Below, one piece after another: positions 34,302 to 42,938 of a stretch of 64,000 bases of DNA. Source of the DNA: Dyadobacter linearis. Its GTDB lineage: Bacteria > Bacteroidota > Bacteroidia > Cytophagales > Spirosomataceae. The stretch covers positions 1 to 64,000 of the forward strand of contig NZ_CAJRAU010000007.1 of NCBI RefSeq assembly GCF_907165045.1, in the 5' to 3' direction. A program made the translations under genes and the position numbers. How positions within the stretch are numbered: position 1 is the first letter of the stretch; each line of letters opens with the position of its first letter. The notes under the pieces are model-generated. The model did not search any database, was not told where the DNA came from, and saw only the letters and a list, made by a program, of their open reading frames with translations.

Positions 34302-35324
34302 ATGAAACGCCTTCACGAAGACCGGATCGATTTAATTAAATCATACCTGAAGTCAAGAAAATTAAGTCCGGAATTGCTCCCGGAGATACTTGATCATTTG
34401 GCTTGCGAGGCTGAGGAGCGGCTGTGGGACGGGAAACCGTTCGAGCAGATATATAGCAGCATTGTTGAAACCGCAGATAACGAGGTAGTTCTGAATCTGA
34501 ATGCGGATCATAAGAATCTGTTAGCCATGGAAAAATCCCTCAATGACATTGTGTTCGAGGGGAGAAACAAATTGTACGGAGCGTATGATCTTCGGAAATC
34601 ATACGGGCAGACTATTCAAAAATCCGTTTTAATGGGCGTCGCATTGTTTGGAATGATTGTATTTTTCCCAAACCTGTACGCCCGGCTTGTCCCTGATCCG
34701 AAGCCCGGTGATATTGCTTATATCGTTGAGGCGAGGCCGATTGATATCACAAGGGAGCTTCCGAAACCAGCGCCGGAAAAGCCAGAACCTGCGCCGGAAG
34801 CTAAAACGGTGCGCTCGCTGCCTCCGGTGGTCATGCAGGATGATGAGGTGGCAATGGAAAACCTGCCCCCTGTATTAAAAGAGCTGGAAAACGCTGCTCC
34901 GGCGGCGAAAACGCTGGAAGGAATCGAAGACCTTGAAATCATCGTGCCCCCGGCAGCGGAATTCGGCAATGCGAAAACAGCAGCCGCGGATGTGAAAACG
35001 AGAGAGGAAAGTATCTTTTTACACGTTGAGCAAGCGCCGGAGTATATGGGAGGGGTTCAGGCAATGGCGGCTTTTTTACAGAAGAATTTAAAATATCCCG
35101 TTGCTGCTGCGAGGGCCGGTATTCAGGGAAGAGTATTTGTGCAGTTTACTGTGGGATCTGATGGAAAAATTGAAGATGTAACTGCGTTGAAGGGAATTGG
35201 TTTTGGCTGTGACGAGGAAGCTGTGCGGGTGGTGAAAATGATGCAGAACTGGATGCCAGGCCGTCAGGCGGGAAATCCGGTGCGCGTAAAGTTTACATTA
35301 CCGATCGCATTTCAGATCAACTGA
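34302..35324 (+). CDS. TonB-type energy transducer with an N-terminal prefix domain
   Basis: This 340-residue protein has an unusual N-terminus: about 110 cytosolic residues (DRIDLIKSYLKSRKLSPELL, EILDHLACEAEERLWDGKPF), similar to the prefix regions of PadR-linked permeases. A single membrane helix follows (SVLMGVALFGMIVFFPNLYA), a proline-rich periplasmic linker (PKPAPEKPEPAPEAK) and a C-terminal TonB domain (LKYPVAAARAGIQGRVFVQF, VVKMMQNWMPGRQAGNPVRV). It couples proton motive force to outer-membrane transporters. PadR and prefix domain together suggest a regulated transducer; that is inference. Confidence 0.8.
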   Translation: MKRLHEDRIDLIKSYLKSRKLSPELLPEILDHLACEAEERLWDGKPFEQIYSSIVETADNEVVLNLNADHKNLLAMEKSLNDIVFEGRNKLYGAYDLRKSYGQTIQKSVLMGVALFGMIVFFPNLYARLVPDPKPGDIAYIVEARPIDITRELPKPAPEKPEPAPEAKTVRSLPPVVMQDDEVAMENLPPVLKELENAAPAAKTLEGIEDLEIIVPPAAEFGNAKTAAADVKTREESIFLHVEQAPEYMGGVQAMAAFLQKNLKYPVAAARAGIQGRVFVQFTVGSDGKIEDVTALKGIGFGCDEEAVRVVKMMQNWMPGRQAGNPVRVKFTLPIAFQIN

Positions 35325-35363
35325 CACTGAATGTCATTACGTAAATTGCCTTCCGCTATTGGA

Positions 35364-35391
35364 AAATCCTCGCTTCGGTGAGGATTTTTTT
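35364..35391 (+). terminator. intrinsic terminator after the tonB-like gene
   Basis: AAATCCTCGC-TTCG-GTGAGGATTT, a 10-bp stem with one G-T pair and a TTCG tetraloop, followed by T's, 40 bases after the stop. Confidence 0.88.
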
Positions 35392-35464
35392 GTTTTTTTG
35401 TTTTGTTAAACTCAAAAATACTTCAGAAAAGCGGTTGCGTAAAAAGGCAACTTGATAAAGATAC

Positions 35465-35989
35465 ATGTACGCAATCGTTGATATTGAAACTACCGGAGGA
35501 GGAGGCGCGGCGCGGATTACTGAGATTGCAGTTTTCAGGCACGACGGTCTTAAAACGGTCGATTTTTTTCATTCCCTTATCAATCCTGAGATTTACATCC
35601 CACCCTTTATTACGAAGCTGACCGGGATAGATAACGAAATGGTAAAGGATTCTCCAACATTCTACGAAGTTCAGGATGCAGTGCGGGCCGTGACCAAAGA
35701 CGCTTATTTCGTCGCACATAATGTGCGTTTTGATTATGGATTTATAAAAAGGGAATTCGGGGCTTTTGACGAATACTTCCAGCGTGATCTGCTTTGTACC
35801 GTGCAGCTTAGCCGGAAGATATTTCCCGGCTTGAAATCGTATTCCCTGGGAAATCTTTGCCAGAGCCTGGAAATAGGTATTGAAAACCGCCACCGCGCAC
35901 ACGGCGACGCAGAGGCGACGGTGAGGTTATTTGAAAAACTCCTGGTCAATGATAGGCAGAAGCTGATCCCGATTGATTTTTACCAATAA
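35465..35989 (+). CDS. DnaQ-like 3'-5' exonuclease
   Basis: This 174-residue protein has all DEDDh exonuclease motifs: YAIVDIETTGG (Exo I), FVAHNVRFDYGFI (Exo II) and HRAHGDAEATVRLF (Exo III). It resembles the proofreading epsilon subunit of DNA polymerase III. Many Bacteroidota homologues are longer and continue into a GIY-YIG domain; this one ends right after the exonuclease. It may serve in repair rather than replication. It stands alone. Confidence 0.88.
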   Translation: MYAIVDIETTGGGGAARITEIAVFRHDGLKTVDFFHSLINPEIYIPPFITKLTGIDNEMVKDSPTFYEVQDAVRAVTKDAYFVAHNVRFDYGFIKREFGAFDEYFQRDLLCTVQLSRKIFPGLKSYSLGNLCQSLEIGIENRHRAHGDAEATVRLFEKLLVNDRQKLIPIDFYQ

Positions 35990-36061
35990 CAGCCTACTTG
36001 CTGGTTTGGAATGATTTTTTAAGTTATTACTTCAAAGTTTTCAACCTAAACAGTACTTTCC

Positions 36062-36238
36062 ATGAAAGCCTACCTGAGTTACCTGATTGTTTTCCTCCTG
36101 ACATTTTCCCTGACAAGCTGCGAAGTAGTAGGCGGCATTTTCAAGACCGGTATGTGGGCAGGTGTGATAGTTGTAGTAGCGGTCATTGCAGTTGTAATCT
36201 GGTTACTTTCCAGAGTATTTGGCGGTGGCCGGCGATAA
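36062..36238 (+). CDS. tiny membrane lipoprotein
   Basis: This 58-residue protein has a lipoprotein signal ending LTSC (Cys20), a short segment EVVGGIFKTGMWAG, and then one long hydrophobic helix (VIVVVAVIAVVIWLLS), ending FGGGRR. Similar very small Bacteroidota proteins are common and are often wrongly named after enzymes; no enzyme could fit here. It probably sits in the inner membrane. It is 72 bases after the exonuclease gene. Confidence 0.7.
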   Translation: MKAYLSYLIVFLLTFSLTSCEVVGGIFKTGMWAGVIVVVAVIAVVIWLLSRVFGGGRR

Positions 36239-36340
36239 TATGTCAATCCAGCGACTGGCGATATAAAATTCCTGCCGGGCTTGTTTATCATGATTCTCCG
36301 TTTAATCTTTGCACTCGCTGAGCGCCTACTCAGATTGAAC

Positions 36341-36414
<74 letters not shown>

Positions 36415-36432
36415 CAAACTTATTTTAAGCTT

Positions 36433-36462
36433 AAAAACCTTCCACACCGGAAGGTTTTTTTG
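36433..36462 (+). terminator. terminator of tRNA-Ala
   Basis: AAACCTTCC-ACACC-GGAAGGTTT followed by TTTTT, 19 bases past the tRNA. It also faces the end of the convergent MTHFR-like gene. Confidence 0.88.
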
Positions 36463-36475
36463 TGTTAGAACCGTG

Positions 36476-37420
36476 CTAGTATCTGACCAACTCTGTTTGC
36501 CAACTTTTTACACTGGTTAAAAGTTGTTCGGAAGCCTCGATTTCTAATTTTCTCGCAGAGACACTCTCAATATTAAAACCGAACGGGACATTCTTTTGCC
36601 GACAGAATTCCGCGATATCCCTTGCAATATCAAGACAGATATGAATGGATTTTTCCAGCATGTTTTCACTCTGGCTGAGCTCTTCGGAAAGATGATCGGG
36701 AACATTAATTCCGAGCCAATTCAGGAACTGAAGGGTTTTGCCCGAGCCACAAGGTGTTAATGTAAATATCATATATGGTACCTGCTGTCCCCTTGTTTCG
36801 CACTCGGCTGATAAATCAGTGACGAGTTTTCGCATATATTCCAGGTTATAGACGCACTGGGTTATGAAATAGGAGCAGCCTTCAGAGGCTTTTTTTAGCA
36901 ATCGAATATGCTCTGCGTTATCGGATGAATGTCTTTCTGCAATTGCTACTCCTCCCAGCACTCCTCCGGTCCGAGCTTCATTCCAAAGGTTATACGCGTC
37001 TTTCAAATGCATAACAGCCTTTTCTTCCCGGGAGGGAAGGCCAACGAGGACAAGTGAATCGGCTGCGGATATTGACGACATGATATTCCGCATTTGCTCT
37101 GGATTACGCTTGCCTACTGAACAGTAAACAATCTTGGAGATTCCCGATATGTGAATGTACTGATCGGCAAATGTCCATGCATCCAATGTTGGTGTGAATG
37201 GGAATGGGCGTTGCTGCGAAGTCCGGGATGTTTCATCCTGCAAATCGTAAATGATAAGTCCATCGGCACCAAGCGCCATAACCCTGTCACTCTGCACTTT
37301 ACCAATTTCACTGATTCTCTCTTCCGGACTTTCCAGTCTTGGAGGTGTAATGCCGTACAGGATAATTCCAGATTCCCGATTGGCTAATTTGGTTATAAAC
37401 ATTGCATAAAATTTAGTCAT
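36476..37420 (-). CDS. methylenetetrahydrofolate reductase-like protein
   Basis: This 314-residue protein resembles the MTHFR TIM barrel: ILYGITPPRLESPEERISEI at the start, GADGLIIYDLQDE, GGVLGGVAIAERH, then GCSYFITQCVYNLEYMRKLV and the C-terminal GINVPDHL. It is divergent from the usual MetF, so the flavin-dependent reduction of methylenetetrahydrofolate should not be assumed. A shorter start at 37402 (MFITK) is possible. It is single, converging on tRNA-Ala. Confidence 0.65.
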   Translation of the reverse strand: MTKFYAMFITKLANRESGIILYGITPPRLESPEERISEIGKVQSDRVMALGADGLIIYDLQDETSRTSQQRPFPFTPTLDAWTFADQYIHISGISKIVYCSVGKRNPEQMRNIMSSISAADSLVLVGLPSREEKAVMHLKDAYNLWNEARTGGVLGGVAIAERHSSDNAEHIRLLKKASEGCSYFITQCVYNLEYMRKLVTDLSAECETRGQQVPYMIFTLTPCGSGKTLQFLNWLGINVPDHLSEELSQSENMLEKSIHICLDIARDIAEFCRQKNVPFGFNIESVSARKLEIEASEQLLTSVKSWQTELVRY

Positions 37421-37506
37421 GCAATTTAACCCGGGAGGTCGGAAAAACCTTGGAAGTGCCTGTTAGGTTCGATTTTGAGGCTCTCTTGGCAGTGAGAAAT
37501 GTGCGT

Positions 37507-38393
37507 CTAAATACGTCTGGAATCGTTCGAAACGGGGTAACGTATCGCCCTTTTCCAGACATAGGACAAGCTGTTTAAGTGCAGCGGCCACTGGCTGAGG
37601 TCAGTCGGTTTTACCATATAAGCGTTCGCATAACGTTGATAGCATGCATTAATATCTTTTTTGTCAGGCGAGTTGCTAAAAACGATTATCGGGGTTTCGG
37701 GAAGATTGTTGATGGAAATAAAGTAACGGATCGACTCGAGTAAAGTCAGCCCTTCTTTTCTGGTGGGTAGGTATAGATCCAGCAGGATCAGCTGCGGAGC
37801 GGGCCTCAGTTCCTTGTAACATTTGTCAAGAAATTCAAGCATGCTGCTCTTATTTCTAAGCCTGATCAGATTCAGGGTGGGCCTGCTATATTTAAATGCT
37901 TCGTTCATCAACGCCCAATGATCATCACTGTCTTCAATAATGATGATCGTTTCTGATTGATTGTTTGGAGCTACCGGAGGGAAGTGCGATATATTTAAAT
38001 AGTTAAGGAAGCACAGATTCACTGCCTGAGCTGCCAGTTCGTATTCAGCAGGTGTAACCGGCTTTTTAATGAAAGCATTAACCCCAAGCCTGTACGCTTC
38101 GCCAACCAACTCCTGTCCGAAGAAGTGGACATCATGACGACCGGTATCATCCTATTGTCAAGGTCTTGTTTTAGCGATGAAAGCACGGCTAGTCCGTCTA
38201 ACCCTGGCATATTCATGTCAAGCAATATCAACGAAGGCTTTTCGAGTTCTGCGCTGGATATTAGGTTCAAAAGCTCGAAACCGTTGCTGACTTCTCTGAT
38301 CTCCAGGTAATCTATCAGGCCCAACAATGACTGTGAGATGAGCATTCGGTCATCTTCATCATCATCGACCAGAAAAACAATAGCCTTTTCCAT
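37507..38393 (-). pseudogene. double-receiver response regulator split by a frameshift
   Basis: Two receiver domains are encoded in two overlapping frames. The first (from ATG 38393) has VDDDEDDR, phospho-acceptor Asp59 in ILLDMNMPGLDG and VVMMSTSS, then its frame runs off into unrelated sequence. The expected continuation (GQELVGEAYRLGVNAFIKKP, including the receiver lysine) is in the next frame, which carries on into a complete second receiver (IIIIEDSDDHW, LILLDLYLP, YMVKPTD) to 37507. One base appears to be missing near 38117-38121. It has no output domain and resembles Rcp-type regulators. Either a pseudogene, a sequence error or a frameshifted gene. Confidence 0.65.
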
Positions 38394-38677
38394 ATTTGAA
38401 GTTATTTGCTGTAATACCTCCTCTACACATGATGTATTCAGTCAGCTTGCCAAACCCAGACTTCAATATATGATAAGAAATGCCAGGGGGGCCTTTAAAA
38501 TTATGCCAAACGTTTAATAAAGCCACATTTTCATCTGTATGCTGGCCCAGCAAGCAAACGCGCGAACGATAGTTTAACGGCCAGGCAGTCGCACGCCCAG
38601 CCTACCTGCAACCGCTTTGGAACGGTTTTAATAAAACCGTGCGCTTCATGCAAACACGGTTTAAGCCTGAAAAAAAT

Positions 38678-39727
38678 ATGACAAATCCTTATGTAATTGT
38701 GATAGGTTCTTCTGCAGGGGGCGTTGCTGCGCTGCAACAACTGGTAGCCGGCCTGCCTTCGGATTTTCAGGTACCGATTTTTATCGTCCAGCATGTTGCT
38801 GCTGATTCAAAGAGTCACCTGCCTGATATCTTGACCAGGACTGGGCCTTTACCTGCGCGGCATCCCAAAGATGGACAGCCCATATTGCCAGGCAACATTT
38901 ACCTGGCCCCACCGAATCAGCACATGCTCATTGAAGACGGGCGTATCCTGGTCAAACATGGCCCAAAGGAAAACCGGTTTCGTCCGTCCATTGATGCCCT
39001 GTTCCGGTCTGCCGCTTACAGTTATGGAACCGGGGTGATCGGTGTCGTGCTGACAGGTATGCTCGACGACGGGACCTCAGGCATGTGGTCGGTGCAGCGA
39101 ATGGGCGGGGTTACTATCGTGCAAGAGCCTGCCGACGCACTGTACGCCAGTATGCCTTCGAGCGTATTACAATATGTCAATGTTGATCATGTAGTACCGC
39201 TTGACCAGATCAGTGCATTGCTGGTTGAGCTAACAACAAAAGCAATGAGAACAGAACAATCTGCGAGTCAAGAGGAAAAAGAGCGGCTTAAATTGGAGAC
39301 AGACATTGCTGCCCAGGATAATGGGTTTGAAAAAGGCGTTCTAAAGACCGGAGAGCCATCCCATTTCAGCTGCCCGGACTGCGGCGGGGCTATGGTTCAA
39401 ATCAATGAAGGGAAAATTATGCGGTTCCGCTGCCATACGGGACACGGTTACTCGTCAGGGTCGCTTTTACATGAAATAAGGGAAACAATTGAAAAGAAAT
39501 TATGGCAGTCTGTTCGGAGCCTGGATGAATCCATCATGCTGCTCAATCTGACTGCAAATAACCTCGCCCGGGAAGGGGATATGTCGGCAGCTACTGAGTT
39601 ACAAGCGAAGGCACAATTGGCCACTAAAAGTGTAAATGGGCTGAGAGCTTATATCTATGAGCAGGTATTCGAGCAGGGCAGTGCTGACAATGCGCCAAGC
39701 GACAGAAATTCCCAGGACGCTGCGTAA
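38678..39727 (+). CDS. cheB: CheB-type methylesterase without receiver domain
   Basis: This 349-residue protein has the CheB catalytic triad: serine in VIGSSAGGVAAL, histidine in FIVQHVAAD and aspartate in LTGMLDDGTSG. It lacks the N-terminal receiver of classical CheB. The C-terminal part (about 225-270) has a zinc-ribbon-like CPDCGG and RCHTGHGYS, followed by a helical segment. It would demethylate or deamidate chemoreceptor-like proteins, but no receptors or CheR are near. ATG 38678 is preferred over GTG 38639. Confidence 0.88.
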   Translation: MTNPYVIVIGSSAGGVAALQQLVAGLPSDFQVPIFIVQHVAADSKSHLPDILTRTGPLPARHPKDGQPILPGNIYLAPPNQHMLIEDGRILVKHGPKENRFRPSIDALFRSAAYSYGTGVIGVVLTGMLDDGTSGMWSVQRMGGVTIVQEPADALYASMPSSVLQYVNVDHVVPLDQISALLVELTTKAMRTEQSASQEEKERLKLETDIAAQDNGFEKGVLKTGEPSHFSCPDCGGAMVQINEGKIMRFRCHTGHGYSSGSLLHEIRETIEKKLWQSVRSLDESIMLLNLTANNLAREGDMSAATELQAKAQLATKSVNGLRAYIYEQVFEQGSADNAPSDRNSQDAA

Positions 39728-39786
39728 GAGAAAACGGAGGCTGTGATAAGTTGCTTTCATAAATATGCTGCGTTGATAACAGAAAT

Positions 39787-39813
39787 GAGGCGGCTAGTGA
39801 ACCCAGCCGCCTC
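39787..39813. terminator. hairpin between cheB and the Mn-catalase gene
   Basis: GAGGCGGCT, nine-base loop, AGCCGCCTC: a perfect 9-bp stem in the 109-base convergent gap. T-runs are weak on both sides, so it is a moderate terminator candidate for both genes. Confidence 0.6.
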
Positions 39814-39836
39814 TGCGCTAAATGGACTGAAACAAA

Positions 39837-40706
39837 CTAACCTGTGATAATGTCTTTCACTTTATCCAGAAAGTCTGCGTCAGGCTTTACACCTTGCTCA
39901 ATTTGTCCATGAATCTCCTTGTCAGCTGGCGCCAGCATAGGTTCGCCTCCGGTAGGGACCGCTTTTTCCAATGTAAATATTCCTTTTCCGTCGATAGAAG
40001 TGCCTTCCGTCCACCGTCCGCTGGCCGTGGTGCCGTCCATGCTTGTGCTAATGAAGCTGTAAGCCACGTTTTCATTTTGCAAATTCGCCGGGAAACTGTT
40101 CGGAATGGGGTGGGTATCTGGTCCAAGCTCTTCCAGTACCGCCATCCATTGGTTCTGGTGCATGGTGTCACGTGCAATCAAAAACGAAAGCATATCCTTC
40201 ATACCTGCGTCGTCGGTCATTTCATACAGACGTGTTGCAAGCACCCTTCCCGTCGCTTCGGCCATTACATTTGCGTGCATATCGGCTGCGATATTCCCGC
40301 TGCTTACGACCCAGGAACCATTGAATGGAACACCATTGGCATCCGACGCCATTGCGCCCAAGCCGGCAGACAGGATATGTCGCGGGTCGCGTCCGCCCAT
40401 TACAGCTTCCACCATCGGGTTACTCATCGCCATTTCGTCTTTCAATGCACTGGACGAGCCTTCCAGGTTCAGGCATACAGCCGTGGCCAGCATTTCAATA
40501 TGCGCAATTTCTTCGGTCCCTGTTTCCAGGAGCATGTCCCTGTACTTCTTGGGCCCCCGCGAATTCCATGCTTGAAATAGATACTGCAGGCATACACGCA
40601 TTTCGCCTTCTATCCCTCCGATAGCTTGCTGAAGAAGTTTTGCAAATTGAGGGTTTGGTTTGTCAACCCTTACATTGTACTGAAGTTTTCCATCATGATA
40701 GAACAT
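39837..40706 (-). CDS. manganese catalase
   Basis: This 289-residue protein is a ferritin-like Mn-catalase that splits hydrogen peroxide. The dimanganese ligands fit family positions: Glu35 in GGIEGEM, Glu66 and His69 in TEEIAHIE, the glutamate in NVMAEATGR (about 148) and the histidine in DTMHQNQW (about 181). The C-terminal region (PNSFPANLQNENVAYSFIST) is typical. It is cytosolic and protects against oxidative stress. It is a single gene. Confidence 0.95.
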   Translation of the reverse strand: MFYHDGKLQYNVRVDKPNPQFAKLLQQAIGGIEGEMRVCLQYLFQAWNSRGPKKYRDMLLETGTEEIAHIEMLATAVCLNLEGSSSALKDEMAMSNPMVEAVMGGRDPRHILSAGLGAMASDANGVPFNGSWVVSSGNIAADMHANVMAEATGRVLATRLYEMTDDAGMKDMLSFLIARDTMHQNQWMAVLEELGPDTHPIPNSFPANLQNENVAYSFISTSMDGTTASGRWTEGTSIDGKGIFTLEKAVPTGGEPMLAPADKEIHGQIEQGVKPDADFLDKVKDIITG

Positions 40707-40774
40707 ACAAGAAAAAATTTAGGTGAGAAATGGCGCGGGCTACATAAAAATTGTACCAGTGTCCCTCAGAGTGC

Positions 40775-41410
40775 TCATTTCTCTTTTTTTCTTTTAATTA
40801 AATTTATGACGAGCTGAACCGCATAGAGCAGGAGCAAGCCGATGATGATGAAATTGAATACCTTTCCCACCGTGTCAAAAGCTCCCTGGTATTTGTTCCC
40901 AAAATAAAAAGCGGCGAAAAAGACGAGCGACGACCAGATGAGCGTACCAGCAAAGGTGTAAATCAGGAACTTAACAGGTTTCATCGCTACCAATCCTGCG
41001 GGGATCGATATGAAAGTTCTGAAAGTTGGTACCATTCTTCCCCAGAAAACCGCCGCGGTGGCGTGCTTGTCGAAGAACCGGAGCGCTTTTTGGTAGGATT
41101 CTTCCGAAAGTCCGACCCACATACCCTTTTTGCTGATCCACTTTTCCAAACGATCATGGCCAACTTTATTTCCGACCCAATACCAGAAACCTGCACCCGC
41201 CAATGAGCCGATAGTCGCGGAAAGGACTGCGAGAAACGGGTTTAATTCATCCTGAGCTGCGGTAATGCCGCTGATTGACAGTATGATTTCTGACGGCAGC
41301 GGAGGGAAAACGTTTTCCAGAAGCATCAGGAGAAAGATTGCTAAGTAACCTGCTTGGTTAATAAACTCTTCGATCAGGGAGGTCATATTTGGGAGCGATA
41401 CAAATTTCAA
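40775..41410 (-). CDS. DedA-family membrane protein
   Basis: This 211-residue protein has the DedA/VTT pattern: LENVFPPLPSEIILSISG early on, a re-entrant region, GRMVPTFRTFISIPAGL with the conserved arginine and proline, and several membrane helices up to the basic tail KRKKEK. Such proteins are linked to lipid flipping and membrane homeostasis. A start at 41386 (MTSLIEE) is also possible. It is 68 bases upstream of the Mn-catalase gene on the same strand. Confidence 0.92.
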   Translation of the reverse strand: MKFVSLPNMTSLIEEFINQAGYLAIFLLMLLENVFPPLPSEIILSISGITAAQDELNPFLAVLSATIGSLAGAGFWYWVGNKVGHDRLEKWISKKGMWVGLSEESYQKALRFFDKHATAAVFWGRMVPTFRTFISIPAGLVAMKPVKFLIYTFAGTLIWSSLVFFAAFYFGNKYQGAFDTVGKVFNFIIIGLLLLYAVQLVINLIKRKKEK

Positions 41411-41539
41411 AATGGTGCCTGATTTAAAAATGGTGCCACTTGCATTTTCGACTATGTATAATTTTATTCATCAAATTGAGAACTATTGCTGCCCGCCTGG
41501 CCTTGCATAGTTACGTATCCATATAACAAGTATGTTCTG

Positions 41540-42130
41540 GTGATAATTAACAAATCATATATAAGCCTGGTTACTGCGCTGCTGGCGTGGCTGCTGTGGA
41601 CACCCTGTATAGGGCAAAAAAAGTATGAACGTGAGTTCAGCATTAAGTCGGACGCAGTTCCGCAAGCAGCAGCCGATTTCGTTTCTTCTGTGTTCAAGAA
41701 ATCAAAAATCCACTGGTACGGGGAAGAAAGTCTTACTGGGAAATCGATAGAGGCGAAGCTGAAATATGCGGGCAGGCGGTATAGTATCGAATTCGATGAA
41801 TCGGGGAATATTCAGGATGTTGAAATATTGTCGGGTATCAATGAAATGCAGCCTGATAGTCGGGAGAAATTGAAGGAGAACCTGAATAAGGAATTTTCGC
41901 ATTATAAAATCGTGAAAACCCAGCTTCATTGGAAGGGACCGGTGGAAGCATTGAAAGAATCGGTGATTCAAAACATCGCTGCAAAGGGTGTGATGACCAG
42001 ATATGAGCTGGTATTAAAGGGCTCCAAAGATAAAACAGAAACTTATTATGAAGTACTGGCTGAGGAAAACGGAATAATTGTAAGTGTCCACGAGATCGTT
42101 CAACGCAACACTGATAATCTGATTTTTTGA
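41540..42130 (+). CDS. exported PepSY-like protein
   Basis: This protein of about 196 residues has a signal peptide (ISLVTALLAWLLWTPCIG) followed by a soluble part with a repeated beta-alpha pattern (KSIEAKLKYAGRRYSIEFDE, then VMTRYELVLKGSKDKTETYY), weakly like PepSY domains. The reading frame has no in-frame ATG before the signal; GTG 41540 places the signal peptide correctly, while TTG 41486 would add 18 residues. Its stop overlaps the start of the next gene by one base (TGATG), so both are probably translated together. Confidence 0.6.
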   Translation: MIINKSYISLVTALLAWLLWTPCIGQKKYEREFSIKSDAVPQAAADFVSSVFKKSKIHWYGEESLTGKSIEAKLKYAGRRYSIEFDESGNIQDVEILSGINEMQPDSREKLKENLNKEFSHYKIVKTQLHWKGPVEALKESVIQNIAAKGVMTRYELVLKGSKDKTETYYEVLAEENGIIVSVHEIVQRNTDNLIF

Positions 42131-42816
42131 TGTACAGATCTGGTATTCCCTCTATTTTGCTTCTGCTTATATTACCGGTAGCCGTATTTGGTCAGGCCAA
42201 TTTCCGCACCGGTACGATTCCTCAATTGAATGTGAATATAAAAATTGCAGAGAGCTGGAAGCTGAACACAAAACTGGAAGCCCGACAAATATTTTTCGAA
42301 AAGGAGCCCGGATCAGCCACCAGCCGCCAATTACGATACGAAAGGACCGATTTGAGCACGGTACTCACCAGGAAGGTCTCGGCCGACAACACTGTCGGGG
42401 CGGGCTATCTGGTCAGGCGGGAAGGCAGCGAATTTACTCACCGCCTTATTCAGCAGTTCAGTAATGTCAAAAACTTCGAAGTAATAAGCCTAGCGCACCG
42501 GATCGTGACCGATGAAACGTTCAGTCCGGCCGAACCGGTGGAATTCCGGGCGCGGTACCGTTTGGGGATAGAAATGCCGCTGAACGGCCGGCAGATCGAC
42601 CCCAGGGAATTTTATAGTAAAGTTAACAACGAGTATCTCGGGTTGTGGTCAGATGGCGAAGCGGACCTTGAAATCCGGGGCTTACTTGCTTTGGGATACA
42701 ATGCCACCGACAGCAATAAAATAGAGCTGGGTTTTGAATACCGGGTGAATGAGTTCGATAATCCGGCAAAGGCCCAGCAGTTCTGGCTGACAATCGGATG
42801 GTTTGTTAGTATTTAA
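42130..42816 (+). CDS. DUF2490 outer-membrane beta-barrel protein
   Basis: This 228-residue protein has a signal peptide (ILLLLILPVAVFGQ) and then alternating beta-strands ending in a C-terminal aromatic-rich strand (QFWLTIGWFVSI). The pattern WKLNTKLEARQIFFE, YERTDLSTVLTRK and LGFEYRVNEF is typical of DUF2490. It is probably a small outer-membrane barrel, function unknown. Its start overlaps the upstream stop (TGATG), suggesting a functional pair with the PepSY-like protein. A TTG at 42127 would be an in-frame alternative. Confidence 0.78.
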   Translation: MYRSGIPSILLLLILPVAVFGQANFRTGTIPQLNVNIKIAESWKLNTKLEARQIFFEKEPGSATSRQLRYERTDLSTVLTRKVSADNTVGAGYLVRREGSEFTHRLIQQFSNVKNFEVISLAHRIVTDETFSPAEPVEFRARYRLGIEMPLNGRQIDPREFYSKVNNEYLGLWSDGEADLEIRGLLALGYNATDSNKIELGFEYRVNEFDNPAKAQQFWLTIGWFVSI

Positions 42817-42884
42817 ATTAAGCCCGAAGAAAATGCAGAAGGATGTAGGCGAGAAGAAATTGATGAAGATAAGTCTATAAAATC

Positions 42885-42917
42885 AGTAAGCCCGGTCGTA
42901 GTTCGGCCGGGCTTACT
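42885..42917. terminator. bidirectional terminator
   Basis: AGTAAGCCCGG pairs with CCGGGCTTACT around an 11-base loop, in the convergent gap between the DUF2490 gene and the repeat-protein gene. The stem is perfect. Confidence 0.75.
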
Positions 42918-42938
42918 GGTTATGCGTCTTTTCTGATT

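Noticed and set aside
38619-38642. AAAACCGT/ACGGTTTT hairpin before cheB as a terminator
   Set aside because: A perfect short stem, but no T-run on either strand and its place directly upstream of cheB does not fit an end of a gene; left unassigned.
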